Below are positions 19,858-29,716 of a stretch of 64,000 nucleotides of DNA, piece by piece. Position 1 is the first letter of the stretch. Each line of letters opens with the position of its first letter. Made by a program: the position numbers and the translations under genes. The notes beneath the pieces were generated by a model that saw only the letters and a list, made by a program, of their open reading frames with translations, was not told where the DNA came from and made no database searches. Source of the DNA: SAR86 cluster bacterium SAR86A (lineage in GTDB: Bacteria; Pseudomonadota; Gammaproteobacteria; Magnimaribacterales; D2472); the NCBI GenBank assembly GCA_000252525.1, contig JH611157.1, positions 1 through 64,000 of the forward strand, read 5' to 3'.

Positions 19858-20910
19858 ATGAATTACTCGACTGACAACACAAGAATTATTGATAGAAGGA
19901 AAGTTCCTGCTCCATACGAACTTGTAAATAAACATCCAATTGACGATCAAATCGCAAAGTTAGTCTATGGAACTAGAAATGAAGTTAGTCAAATATTACA
20001 TGATAAAGACGATAGAGTTTTTGTTGTAGTTGGTCCATGCTCCATACATGATCCAGAAAGTGCCCTTGAATATGCTCAAAAGTTAGTTACTGAAAGTCAA
20101 AAATATAGTGAAAATCTCTTGATTATAATGAGAGTATATTTTGAGAAACCAAGAACAACAGTTGGATGGAAAGGTCTCATTAATGATCCAGACATTAATG
20201 AAACATTTAATATATCAAAAGGTATTGAAATGGCCAGAAAGCTTCTCATAGATATTGCAAAATTGGGTCTGCCGGCGGGAACTGAATTTCTTGATCCAAT
20301 TTCTCCTCAGTATGTAACAGATGTCATATCATGGGGAGCCATTGGAGCAAGAACAGCTGAGAGTCAAATTCATAGAGAGCTTGCCTCAGGTTTATCTTGT
20401 CCTGTTGGAATTAAAAATGGTACAACTGGTGGTCTTAAAGCTGCGATTGATGGGATTCAAGCTGCTAATCACTCACATGTATTCCTTGGAGCAACAAAAG
20501 AATCTGACATCGCTATGTTAAAAACAGCTGGGAACAATGATGTTCATATCATTCTTAGAGGTGGTAAGGTACCAAATTATGATAAGGAATCAGTTGAAAA
20601 TACTTTAACTGCTCTTAAAGAAGCTGAAGTAAATGAATCAATAATGATTGATGCGAGTCATGGAAATAGCCAGAAAAAATTTAAACAACAAATACCGGTT
20701 ATTCAATCAATTTCAGAACAAATTGCAGAAGGAAATGAAAATATTAAAGGTGTAATGATTGAGAGCCACTTGAATGAGGGTAATCAAAAAATAGGTGATA
20801 GTTTAAATTACGGTCAGAGTATTACAGATGCCTGTATGGGCTGGGAAGATACCATATCTTGTCTTAACATGCTTAATCAAGCGGTTTTAACTAGGAGAGG
20901 CAGTAAGTAA
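19858..20910 (+). CDS. 3-deoxy-7-phosphoheptulonate (DAHP) synthase, class I (AroF/G/H type)
   Basis: VVGPCSIHDPESALEYA, MRVYFEKPRTTVGWKGLINDP, GARTAESQIHRELASGLSCPVGIKNGT, DASHGNSQKK. Confidence 0.96.
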   Translation: MNYSTDNTRIIDRRKVPAPYELVNKHPIDDQIAKLVYGTRNEVSQILHDKDDRVFVVVGPCSIHDPESALEYAQKLVTESQKYSENLLIIMRVYFEKPRTTVGWKGLINDPDINETFNISKGIEMARKLLIDIAKLGLPAGTEFLDPISPQYVTDVISWGAIGARTAESQIHRELASGLSCPVGIKNGTTGGLKAAIDGIQAANHSHVFLGATKESDIAMLKTAGNNDVHIILRGGKVPNYDKESVENTLTALKEAEVNESIMIDASHGNSQKKFKQQIPVIQSISEQIAEGNENIKGVMIESHLNEGNQKIGDSLNYGQSITDACMGWEDTISCLNMLNQAVLTRRGSK

Positions 20911-21702
20911 TTGAAAAAAATAAAAATATCTTTTTCAAGAGAAGTTGCTGAAACTCTAGGACTTGAATCTGCTGTTATTCTCGAGCTATTTAATCAAAAC
21001 CTTTTAGATAATTCATCTTATGATGATTTAGTATTATCAATTAATGAAAACGCTAATTATTTAGATGATGGAAAAATCGAATCATCAATTGATAAGCTAC
21101 TAAGATATGATTTTATAAAAATTAAAAATACCTCAAATGGTGCTAATTTTTCTGTAAAAGCAGCATCAAAAAATAATAATTCAAAAAGAATTAGTAATGA
21201 TTGGATGCCGTCTCATGAAACGCTTGAAATTATTGGTATGGCAAAAATACCAAGCGAATTTTTAAATCTAAAGATAAAAGAATTTAAAATATATTGGATA
21301 GAGAGAGGTCAACAAAAAAATAATTGGAACTCAACGTTCATAGACTTTTTAAGAAGAGAGTGGTCAAAAGAGGTAAATTCAAATAAAACAACGCCTTATG
21401 TATTAGACGAAAGTTGGTTTCCAGACGATGATGTATTTGATATTCTCAATCTATCTGAAATAACTAAAGATTCTGCGTTAAAATATCTGAGAGAATTTAT
21501 TCTCTATTGGAAAGATAAAGGCTCAGCTTTTACAACATGGAACTCTAAATTTATTGATCATGTCAAAAGGCGCTACATGATGGATAATGAAATAGGTGAT
21601 AATGAAGAAAATAAAAAATATTCTGAACCAGGGAAATACACGCAAGACTTCAAATCTAGAAAAAATGACAGCAATTGGGCAAACGAAATCAACCTCGACT
21701 AA
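20911..21702 (+). CDS. Primosomal DnaT-like protein: winged-helix-like N-terminus plus two tandem DnaT C-terminal-type domains
   Basis: TTG start directly after the DAHP synthase stop; internal repeat DWMPSHETLEIIGMAKIPSEFLNLKIKEFKIYWIERGQQKNNWNSTFIDFLRREW / SWFPDDDVFDILNLSEITKDSALKYLREFILYWKDKGSAFTTWNSKFIDHVKRRY. Confidence 0.75.
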   Translation: MKKIKISFSREVAETLGLESAVILELFNQNLLDNSSYDDLVLSINENANYLDDGKIESSIDKLLRYDFIKIKNTSNGANFSVKAASKNNNSKRISNDWMPSHETLEIIGMAKIPSEFLNLKIKEFKIYWIERGQQKNNWNSTFIDFLRREWSKEVNSNKTTPYVLDESWFPDDDVFDILNLSEITKDSALKYLREFILYWKDKGSAFTTWNSKFIDHVKRRYMMDNEIGDNEENKKYSEPGKYTQDFKSRKNDSNWANEINLD

Positions 21703-22246
21703 AGAGGAATATATCGAATCAATCGATGCTTTATTTTTAAAGCTTGAGCTTGCATATCACTATCAGTTTTACAAAGTCTTTGGCACTGACGAAAAACTTA
21801 AAGAAGGCAAAAAGCTCTGGGCAGTAACTTTAAAAAATGAAACTCCCGCAGTAATTCTTGAGGCTGTAGAAAGTGTAATTTCATCGCAATCTTATTTACC
21901 TACACTAACCGACCTTATGAAAGCCTGTAAGGAAATTAATAAAATGGATGGCTTTCCAACTGCTGAAGAAGCATATATTGAAGCTCGAAAATCATATCAG
22001 CCGAGAGCTGAATTTGAATGGTCTCATCCTATTGTTTATTTTGCTGGTAAAAAAATTGGTTGGAATAATTTAAATGAAAAGGACTCAACCGAAAATTTGA
22101 AAGCATTTAAAAAAATATTTAATAATCTTAAAAATGATGCAATCAATGGCAAAAAGTTTGAAATTAAAGATAATACCCTTCTTGATGCAAGAAAACCGCT
22201 AAATAAAAGCTTATTTAATAAGTTAAGAAAAAAACATAAAGTTTAA
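21665..22246 (+). CDS. Lambda replication protein P-like putative helicase loader
   Basis: By-eye match to lambda P layout: IDALFLKLELAYHYQFYKVFGTDEKLKEGKKLWAVTL...SYLPTLTDLMKACKEINKMDGFPTAEEAY..., and position right after a DnaT-like gene. Start uncertain (track start 21596; ATG at 21665 preferred). Confidence 0.6.
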   Translation: MTAIGQTKSTSTKEEYIESIDALFLKLELAYHYQFYKVFGTDEKLKEGKKLWAVTLKNETPAVILEAVESVISSQSYLPTLTDLMKACKEINKMDGFPTAEEAYIEARKSYQPRAEFEWSHPIVYFAGKKIGWNNLNEKDSTENLKAFKKIFNNLKNDAINGKKFEIKDNTLLDARKPLNKSLFNKLRKKHKV

Positions 22247-22287
22247 AAATATTAATATCTAAAATATAAAAGTTAGATTCGAATAGA

Positions 22288-23166
22288 ATGGAATTAACAA
22301 AAAATATAAGAATTTCTCTATATATACTTATACCGATATTGTTATGGATGATATCTGGTTTTTTTAAAAATAATGATTTGCAAGAACCAATACCTTCTTC
22401 TGATTTATTTAACGTTCAAACAGTATTTAGTGTTGCAGAGGAATATCAACCTTATATCAAACTAAAAGCTTCAACAAAATCTGAGAAAAGAATCAATGTT
22501 AAAGCAAAAACATCTGGCGAAGTTGTAATGATTGGGGCTGTTCAGGGTGAATTTATTGAAAAGGATACTGTTTTGTGTAGCTTAGGAGTTGTTGAATTAA
22601 ATAGAACAGAGGTAAAGGCTCCATTCTCTGGCTTTATAGAAGAAATAGTGAAGCCTGGTAATTTTTTGGAAAGAGGTCAGGTGTGTTCAACCATAATACA
22701 ACTGGATCCAATATCTGTAGTTGCCGGAGTGCCAGAATATGACATAAATAAAGTTAGAATTAATCAAAGTGTATTTGTTGAATTAGTTACTGGTCAAAAT
22801 ATTGAGGGAAAACTAACATTCGTTTCAAAAAGTGCCTCACCAGATACGAGAACATTTAGTGTAGAGTCACAAATTAAAAATCCTGATGGAATAATTAAAG
22901 ATGGTCTAACAGCTGAAATTAGTATTGAAATAGATAAGGTTAAAGCTCATAAAATCTCTCCTTCCATTCTTCTTTTAAATGACGAAGGAAAACTAGGCAT
23001 AAGAATCGTTAATAATAAAAATATTGCATTATTTGTTGAAATTGAAATCCTTGAGGATTCAGAAGAAGGTTTATGGGTGACTGGTATTCCCGACGAGGTT
23101 GAAATAATAATTCAAGGGCAAGGTTTTGTCGAAGATGGTCAAGAAGTCATTACCAACCGTATATGA
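22288..23166 (+). CDS. RND efflux periplasmic adaptor (membrane fusion protein)
   Basis: Signal-anchor N-terminus; lipoyl/barrel-sandwich pattern VKAPFSGFIEEIVKPGNFLERGQ; directly upstream of RND permease. Confidence 0.87.
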   Translation: MELTKNIRISLYILIPILLWMISGFFKNNDLQEPIPSSDLFNVQTVFSVAEEYQPYIKLKASTKSEKRINVKAKTSGEVVMIGAVQGEFIEKDTVLCSLGVVELNRTEVKAPFSGFIEEIVKPGNFLERGQVCSTIIQLDPISVVAGVPEYDINKVRINQSVFVELVTGQNIEGKLTFVSKSASPDTRTFSVESQIKNPDGIIKDGLTAEISIEIDKVKAHKISPSILLLNDEGKLGIRIVNNKNIALFVEIEILEDSEEGLWVTGIPDEVEIIIQGQGFVEDGQEVITNRI

Positions 23167-26100
23167 CAAAGATAATTGACTTTGCAATAAAAAAAGCAAA
23201 AACAACTCTTTTAATTGCTTTCATGGTAATTATTGCGGGAACCTATTCAAGGCAGGAAATACCAATAGCAGCATCACCAAATGTTCAGCTACCTTTTATT
23301 ACAGTATCTGTTTTTCTTGATGGAGCTTCTCCCAGTGATACATCAAGATTAATTGCAAGACCTCTTGAGAATAGATTAAAAACAATCACAGGTGTTGAAA
23401 GCATAAGGTCCACCAGCTATTTAAGTTATGCCAGAGTATTCCTTGAATTTGAAGTTGGCTTTGATATTGATAAAGCTTTAGTTGATGTAAAGCAGGGAGT
23501 TGAAGAAATAAAATATCAACTTCCACTTGAGGCAGAAGATCCTCAAATTCAAGAGTATAGCGAAGCTAGCTTTCCTGTAATGAATATAAGTATCGTTGGA
23601 GGAAGTTCTGTTAGACAAAAAGTTTTTTATGCTAGAGAGCTCAAAGATATGATTGAGCCAATTGAGCAGATCCTTGAAGTCAGAATGACTGGAGCTCCTG
23701 AAGAAGTTCTTGAGGGAGTCATAGACAAAGCAAAAATGGAATCTTACGGAGTTACCTTATCAGACATTTATTACTCAGTTTCAAATAATAATTTGATAAT
23801 ACCAGGTGGTAAACAGGATACAGGAAGAGGAAGTTTTAATATTGAGGTTCCAAGTATTATTGAGTCTGCTAAAGATGTTTATGCGATTCCAGTAAAGGTA
23901 ACTAAAGACGCAATAGTAACTCTTGGTGACATTGCGACTATAAAGAGAACATTTAAAGACTTCACGTCCTATGCAAGAGTTAACGGTGAAGATGCCGTGA
24001 CGTTAGAAATTTCTCTAAGAGAAAGTGCAAATGCTATTGATGCTTCAAATGCTATCAGAGACATACTATATGATTTTGAAAAAACTCTTCCGAGCAATTT
24101 AAATATTGTTGTCTCTAATGACGACACCATATATGCGAATTTAATGGTTAAAGAACTCAATGGCAATATTATCGCTGCAGTAGTTCTGATAATGGTTCTT
24201 GTGATAGCAAGTATGGGAACAAGAGTTTCTATGCTTGTTGGTCTTTCTATTCCGTTTTGTTTTTTGATGACATATTTAATTTTATATACCCTTGATATGG
24301 AAGTTAATTTCCTAGTAATGATGGGGCTATTACTTGGAATGGGTATGCTTATCGATGGTTCAATTGTAATAACTGAGTATGCTGATAAAAAAATAGCAGA
24401 AGGTCTTTCACGAGTTGAAGGATACACCCTAGCTTCTAAAAGAATGTTCTACCCGATAATCGCATCGACAGGAACGACACTTGCAGCCTTCATTCCGATG
24501 ATGTTCTGGCCTGGTTTTACTGGTCAATTTATGAAGTATCTTCCCATAACTATTTTCTTTGTTTTATCAGCTTCCTTATTCTATTCATTAATAGTGATTC
24601 CAGTTCTTGGTGCATATTTTGGACAAAAAGAATCTGCTTTGAATAGTGACGAAGGTCATACATCAGTATTTGTTCGCCTCACTGAATGGTATGGAAAATA
24701 CATAAAACGATTTGTAAGAAATCCTATCGAAACCGTAACAGCAGTAATATCTTTGTTACTTGTTATAATTTTGAGTTATTCAATTTCTGGCATGGGAACG
24801 ATTTACTTTGCAATTGTCGATCCTATTCAAGCCAATGTCACTATTAAAGCTAGGGGTAACTTCTCTGCGCTTGAAACAAAAGAAATTATTGAACAAGTAG
24901 AAGAAAGATTTTTAAAGGTTGAAGGTATAAAAAATGTTTATTTAAGATCTGGTTCAAATTGGTGGGAATCAGGATCGGATAGAGTTGGGGGTGGATTTAT
25001 CGAAACCCTAGAACCCTCTCAAACGAAAATCTCTGGTTTTGAAATTATGGATCTCTTAAAAGAATCTACTAACGATCTGCCAGGTATTACAGTTGAGATT
25101 GAAGCAGATGAAGGAGGTCCGTCTTTTGATTCGCCTATTGAAATAGATATATTTGGAGATACTGAAGAACAGGTAAACGAAGCTGTAACAAAAATCGAAA
25201 ATTATATGCGTAACAATATGAGTGGCTTAAATAACATATTTTCCTCAAAAGCATATCCTTCAGTTGAGTGGAGTGTAGAAGTAGACAAACAAAAAGCTGC
25301 ACAGTTAGGTGTCAGTGTCAGTGATGTAGGTGCCTTGGTTCAGATGCTAACTTCAGGATTCAAAGTTGGTGAATATAGGCCTGATGACGCAAAAGACGAG
25401 GTAGAGATTAGAGCAAGATTTCCTGATTCTGACAGAACAATAACTGGTATAAGAGATTTAAATGTTGTAACAAGACAAGGAACGGTTCCAGTAAGTTCGT
25501 TTGTTCAGGTCGTTCCAAAAGAAAATCGTCAAACTGTTAATCGTAAAAATGGTAAGTACTTTCAAGAAATAGGAGCTGGCACCGAAGATGAATCAAAAGT
25601 TTCAGAAAAAATTAATGAGCTAAGTTTTTGGTTAGAGTCAATAGATCTTGGTCCTGGAATTAGTTATAAGTTTAGTGGGATGGCTGAAGAAACTGAGGAC
25701 GTTAATAGGTTTATAGTTATTGCAGGCATAACAGCTATATTTATGATGCTTTTAATGTTAATTACTCAATTCAATAGTTTTTATCAATCTTTTATTATAT
25801 TGTCGGCTGTCACAATTTCCTTTGTTGGTGTGTTACTTGGATTACTTATTACGGGTAAATCATTTAGTACTACTATGACTGGAATATCTATTGTTACACT
25901 TGCAGGAATTGTAGTTAATAACAACATAGTTTTGATTGATACATTTAATAAACTCAGAGAAGAAGCACCTCAAGTTGAACAAGCTGTGCATATTATTAAT
26001 GCTTGCAAGCAAAGGCTTCGGCCAATTATATTGACATCACTTACAACTATTTTTGGCTTACTTCCTCTTGCTATGGGAGTTAGTTTGGACATTATATCCA

Positions 26101-26285
26101 GAGATATTGTCATTGGAAGTAGAGTTGTTGACTGGTGGTCAAACTTGGCTGTATCAATAGTATGGGGTCTTGGTTTTAGTACATTTATGACTTTAATATT
26201 AACTCCTGCAGTCCTCTCACTTCCATATGCTTTAAGAAATGAGTATAAAAAATTCTTCAAAATTGAAGCTAATGACTTACAATAA
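23163..26285 (+). CDS. RND family efflux permease (AcrB/MexF-like, 1040 aa)
   Basis: Multiple TM segments, GLLLGMGMLIDGSIVITEYADK, GIVVNNNIVLIDTFN, typical length. Confidence 0.93.
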   Translation: MTKIIDFAIKKAKTTLLIAFMVIIAGTYSRQEIPIAASPNVQLPFITVSVFLDGASPSDTSRLIARPLENRLKTITGVESIRSTSYLSYARVFLEFEVGFDIDKALVDVKQGVEEIKYQLPLEAEDPQIQEYSEASFPVMNISIVGGSSVRQKVFYARELKDMIEPIEQILEVRMTGAPEEVLEGVIDKAKMESYGVTLSDIYYSVSNNNLIIPGGKQDTGRGSFNIEVPSIIESAKDVYAIPVKVTKDAIVTLGDIATIKRTFKDFTSYARVNGEDAVTLEISLRESANAIDASNAIRDILYDFEKTLPSNLNIVVSNDDTIYANLMVKELNGNIIAAVVLIMVLVIASMGTRVSMLVGLSIPFCFLMTYLILYTLDMEVNFLVMMGLLLGMGMLIDGSIVITEYADKKIAEGLSRVEGYTLASKRMFYPIIASTGTTLAAFIPMMFWPGFTGQFMKYLPITIFFVLSASLFYSLIVIPVLGAYFGQKESALNSDEGHTSVFVRLTEWYGKYIKRFVRNPIETVTAVISLLLVIILSYSISGMGTIYFAIVDPIQANVTIKARGNFSALETKEIIEQVEERFLKVEGIKNVYLRSGSNWWESGSDRVGGGFIETLEPSQTKISGFEIMDLLKESTNDLPGITVEIEADEGGPSFDSPIEIDIFGDTEEQVNEAVTKIENYMRNNMSGLNNIFSSKAYPSVEWSVEVDKQKAAQLGVSVSDVGALVQMLTSGFKVGEYRPDDAKDEVEIRARFPDSDRTITGIRDLNVVTRQGTVPVSSFVQVVPKENRQTVNRKNGKYFQEIGAGTEDESKVSEKINELSFWLESIDLGPGISYKFSGMAEETEDVNRFIVIAGITAIFMMLLMLITQFNSFYQSFIILSAVTISFVGVLLGLLITGKSFSTTMTGISIVTLAGIVVNNNIVLIDTFNKLREEAPQVEQAVHIINACKQRLRPIILTSLTTIFGLLPLAMGVSLDIISRDIVIGSRVVDWWSNLAVSIVWGLGFSTFMTLILTPAVLSLPYALRNEYKKFFKIEANDLQ

Positions 26286-26288
26286 ATT

Positions 26289-26510
26289 ATGGCAAATTCA
26301 GATAAAAAAATAGATTTTGAAGCATCTTTAAAGGAGCTTGAGTCTATAGTCACAAAATTAGAAGATGAGAATATTAGTCTTGAAGATTCTGTGAAGTCCT
26401 TTGAAGAAGGCGTTAACCTTGTTAAGGAATGTCAAAAACAATTACAAAAAGCTGAATTAAAGATTAAAAAATTATTAGATGACGGTTCTTCAACCGAAGT
26501 TAATAACTAA
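26289..26510 (+). CDS. xseB: Exodeoxyribonuclease VII small subunit
   Basis: FEASLKELESIVTKLEDENISLEDSVKSFEEGVNLVKECQ; xseB-ispA-dxs order. Confidence 0.95.
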   Translation: MANSDKKIDFEASLKELESIVTKLEDENISLEDSVKSFEEGVNLVKECQKQLQKAELKIKKLLDDGSSTEVNN

Positions 26511-26519
26511 AACAAAATC

Positions 26520-27386
26520 ATGCTCAATCATTTTTTGTCTCAAGTTAGAGATCAAGTCTCTAAAAATATTGAATTTGTAATTGGAGATTCAAACCATATC
26601 GAGAAAGCAATGAATTACTCAACCCTGAGCGAGAGTAAAATGATCAGAGCTGCTCTAATTTTTGCCTCTGCAGATACACACAATTTTTTGAAAAATGAAA
26701 GTAAAGTTACTCTAGCAACCTCTGTTGAATTAATTCATACATACTCACTTATTCATGATGATCTTCCTGCAATGGATAATGATGATTTTAGAAGAGGCAA
26801 AAAATCAAATCATATTGTTTTTGGTGAAGCTGATGCAATTCTTGCAGGTGATGCACTGCAGGCACTCGCATATGAAATTATTGCAGACGATAATAATTTA
26901 AGTGATGAGTCAAAAATTAGGGCCATTAAATTGCTATCTAATGCATGTGGTAAAAATGGTATGGTCCTTGGACAACATCTAGATATAAAAAGTGAATCAA
27001 AAGATATTTCACAAATGGAAATTGAAAATATACATTCTTTAAAAACTGGTAAATTGATAGAATGTGCTGTGATGCTTGGTCAGCTAGAAAACATATCATC
27101 AAATGAAAAAATATTTAAATCATTTGGAAGAAATATTGGGCTTGCTTTTCAGATAATAGATGACTACCTAGAAGCAACTTCTAGTAGCAAAAAATTAGGA
27201 AAAGATATCAATTCTGATGAAAAGAATAAAAAATCTACTTACATTAATATTGTTGGTATTGATAAATCATTAGAGAGATCAGAAGAATTAGCAAAATCAG
27301 CCATCGATGAAATAAACGATGAAAAAATTTCTAATTCAGAAATGCTGATAGAATTAGCGCGTTATATTACAAAAAGAGAAAAATAA
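26520..27386 (+). CDS. ispA: (2E,6E)-farnesyl diphosphate synthase
   Basis: YSLIHDDLPAMDNDDFRRGK, QIIDDYLE aspartate-rich motifs. Confidence 0.95.
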   Translation: MLNHFLSQVRDQVSKNIEFVIGDSNHIEKAMNYSTLSESKMIRAALIFASADTHNFLKNESKVTLATSVELIHTYSLIHDDLPAMDNDDFRRGKKSNHIVFGEADAILAGDALQALAYEIIADDNNLSDESKIRAIKLLSNACGKNGMVLGQHLDIKSESKDISQMEIENIHSLKTGKLIECAVMLGQLENISSNEKIFKSFGRNIGLAFQIIDDYLEATSSSKKLGKDINSDEKNKKSTYINIVGIDKSLERSEELAKSAIDEINDEKISNSEMLIELARYITKREK

Positions 27387-27387
27387 G

Positions 27388-29253
27388 TTGAAAATTTTCA
27401 AAGAGATCCCTTCTCAAAAACCAAAAACACCATTACTGGATAAAGTTAATGATCCGTCAGACATAAGATCTTTTTCAATTAATGAACTTCGAATTTTATC
27501 AGATGAGCTGAGGGAATATTTGCTTTATTCAGTTGGACAAAGTGGAGGACATTTAGGTGGTGGTCTAGGTGTGGTTGAACTTACAGTTGTACTTCATTAT
27601 CTTTTAAATACACCATTCGATAATTTAGTATGGGATGTTGGACACCAGGCATATCCTCATAAAATTCTTACAGGTAGAAAAAATCAAATTCATACAATCC
27701 GAAAAAAAGGTGGACTCGCGCCCTTTCCTTCAATTTCAGAGAGTAAATATGACTCATTTGGAGTTGGGCACTCCAGCACATCCATAAGCGCACTTCTTGG
27801 CATGGCAGTAGCTTCTCAAGCAGAATCAGAGAAAAAAAATGTTGCAGTTATTGGTGATGGAGCAATGACAGCTGGAATGGCATTTGAAGCATTAAGTCAT
27901 ACAGGACATATTAAGCCAAATGTTTTGATAATTCTAAATGATAATGACATGTCTATATCTGAGAATGTTGGAGGATTGTCTAATTATTTCTCAAGAATCT
28001 GGGCATCTAAAACTTACAAAGGAATAAAAAAAAGTGGAGCGAGTTTTCTAAAGCCATTACCACAGGCGTATCATCTTGCCAGAAAAGTTGAAACACAAAT
28101 GAAAGCTATGGTTGCTCCTGGAACAATTTTTGAAGAATTAGGTCTCAATTATATTGGACCAATTGATGGGCATAATATAAAAGAACTTCACGATGTAATT
28201 TCCAATCTCATGGAATTTGAAGGTCCTCAGTTTCTTCATGTTATTACAAAAAAAGGTGCTGGACTTGATCCTGCTGAAGCAGATAGGATAGGTTTTCACG
28301 CCATAGGTAAAATCAATTCAATTAAACAAAAGTCTTCGAAAGCAAAAAAATATCAAGATATTTTTAGTGATTGGATTAATGATATGGCAGCTAAAGATGA
28401 AGATCTTATTGCAATAACGCCTGCTATGAGAGAAGGATCTGGGTTAGTCACTTTTAGTAAAAATTATCCTGATAGATATTATGATGTGGCAATTGCTGAA
28501 CAACATGCAGTTACATTCGGAGCAGGTCTTGCTATTGGTGGAAAAAAACCAGTAGTTGCTATCTACTCAACATTTCTTCAAAGAGCTTATGATCAGCTTA
28601 TTCATGACGTAGCTGTTCAAAATTTAAATGTTACTTTTGCTCTCGATAGATCTGGGCTGGTTGGAGAAGATGGACCTACTCACTCAGGAAATTATGATAT
28701 TGCATATTTAAGATGTATTCCAAATATGATTATCTGTACTCCAGCAGACGAAAATGAAACAAGGTTGATGCTTTCAACAGGATTTAACTATAAAGGACCT
28801 GCTTCAATTAGATATCCTAGAGGAGTTGGTCCTAACGTTAAAGTAGATGAGAAACTAGATACAGTCGAAATTGGTAAAGCTAGAGTTATTAATGAAGCAG
28901 GAAAAGATAAAGTCATTCTTAACTTTGGATCTCTGCTGCATATAGCAAGAGAAATATCAGAAAAATTTAAATTTACTCTTATTGATATGAGATTTGTGAA
29001 GCCGCTAGACGAACAAATCCTGAATCAATATCTAAAAAAAGCTGATCTATTTATATCTATAGAAGATGGATCAATTATGGGTGGCGCTGGCAGCGCTGTT
29101 CAAGAATTCTGTTCAAAAAATAATATCAATATCGAGTCTGAGCTTTTTGGTATACCTGACGAATTTATTGAACATGCATCAAGAGAAGAAATGCTCAATG
29201 ATGCTGGATTATCTGTAGATAAAATAAGCTCTAGGTTAAAAGAGTTAATATAA
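27388..29253 (+). CDS. dxs: 1-deoxy-D-xylulose-5-phosphate synthase (TTG start)
   Basis: GQSGGHLGGGLGVVELTVVLHY, VIGDGAMTAGMAFEAL, DRSGLVGEDGPTHSGNYDIAYLR. Confidence 0.96.
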   Translation: MKIFKEIPSQKPKTPLLDKVNDPSDIRSFSINELRILSDELREYLLYSVGQSGGHLGGGLGVVELTVVLHYLLNTPFDNLVWDVGHQAYPHKILTGRKNQIHTIRKKGGLAPFPSISESKYDSFGVGHSSTSISALLGMAVASQAESEKKNVAVIGDGAMTAGMAFEALSHTGHIKPNVLIILNDNDMSISENVGGLSNYFSRIWASKTYKGIKKSGASFLKPLPQAYHLARKVETQMKAMVAPGTIFEELGLNYIGPIDGHNIKELHDVISNLMEFEGPQFLHVITKKGAGLDPAEADRIGFHAIGKINSIKQKSSKAKKYQDIFSDWINDMAAKDEDLIAITPAMREGSGLVTFSKNYPDRYYDVAIAEQHAVTFGAGLAIGGKKPVVAIYSTFLQRAYDQLIHDVAVQNLNVTFALDRSGLVGEDGPTHSGNYDIAYLRCIPNMIICTPADENETRLMLSTGFNYKGPASIRYPRGVGPNVKVDEKLDTVEIGKARVINEAGKDKVILNFGSLLHIAREISEKFKFTLIDMRFVKPLDEQILNQYLKKADLFISIEDGSIMGGAGSAVQEFCSKNNINIESELFGIPDEFIEHASREEMLNDAGLSVDKISSRLKELI

Positions 29254-29716
29254 TATACGAAGGTATAATAGCCATTACACCTGCAATTAGATCATCTATC
29301 ACTATACCTGTACCATTTTTGAAATTTTCATCAAAGTATGAAACTGGAAATGGTTTGAATATGTCAAATAGTCTGAAGAATAATAAAGCAGCAATCGCAT
29401 AAACAATTCTTTCTTTTTGAGTATCAGCTAGATAGAGAACTGGCAACAAGGCAATCCATATTCCAATCAATTCATCTATCACAATTGATCTATGATCTTT
29501 ATGAATTAAGTTTTTAGAAGCCTTCTCACATATCCAAATAGATAGAAAAATACCTATAAAGGTTACATATAACATGTTCACAAAATGGGATAAGAATATA
29601 AATATCAGCCATGAGAAAATACTGCCAAAAGTCCCAGGTGCTAATGGAATATTTCCAATTCCGCCAAGTGTTGCCAAAAAGTGGAAAGGATTTTTTAGAT
29701 TTGGAAAGTCATCCAT
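29231..29716 (-). CDS. pgpA: Phosphatidylglycerophosphatase A
   Basis: LATLGGIGNIPLAPGTFGS, DELIGIW, FDIFKPFPVSYFD, GTGIVIDDLIAG. Confidence 0.93.
   Translation of the reverse strand: MDDFPNLKNPFHFLATLGGIGNIPLAPGTFGSIFSWLIFIFLSHFVNMLYVTFIGIFLSIWICEKASKNLIHKDHRSIVIDELIGIWIALLPVLYLADTQKERIVYAIAALLFFRLFDIFKPFPVSYFDENFKNGTGIVIDDLIAGVMAIIPSYIILTLLT

Noticed and set aside
23969-24427. 152-aa ORF on - strand opposite the RND permease
   Set aside because: Antisense shadow ORF; no recognisable motif and the + strand coding is unambiguous.
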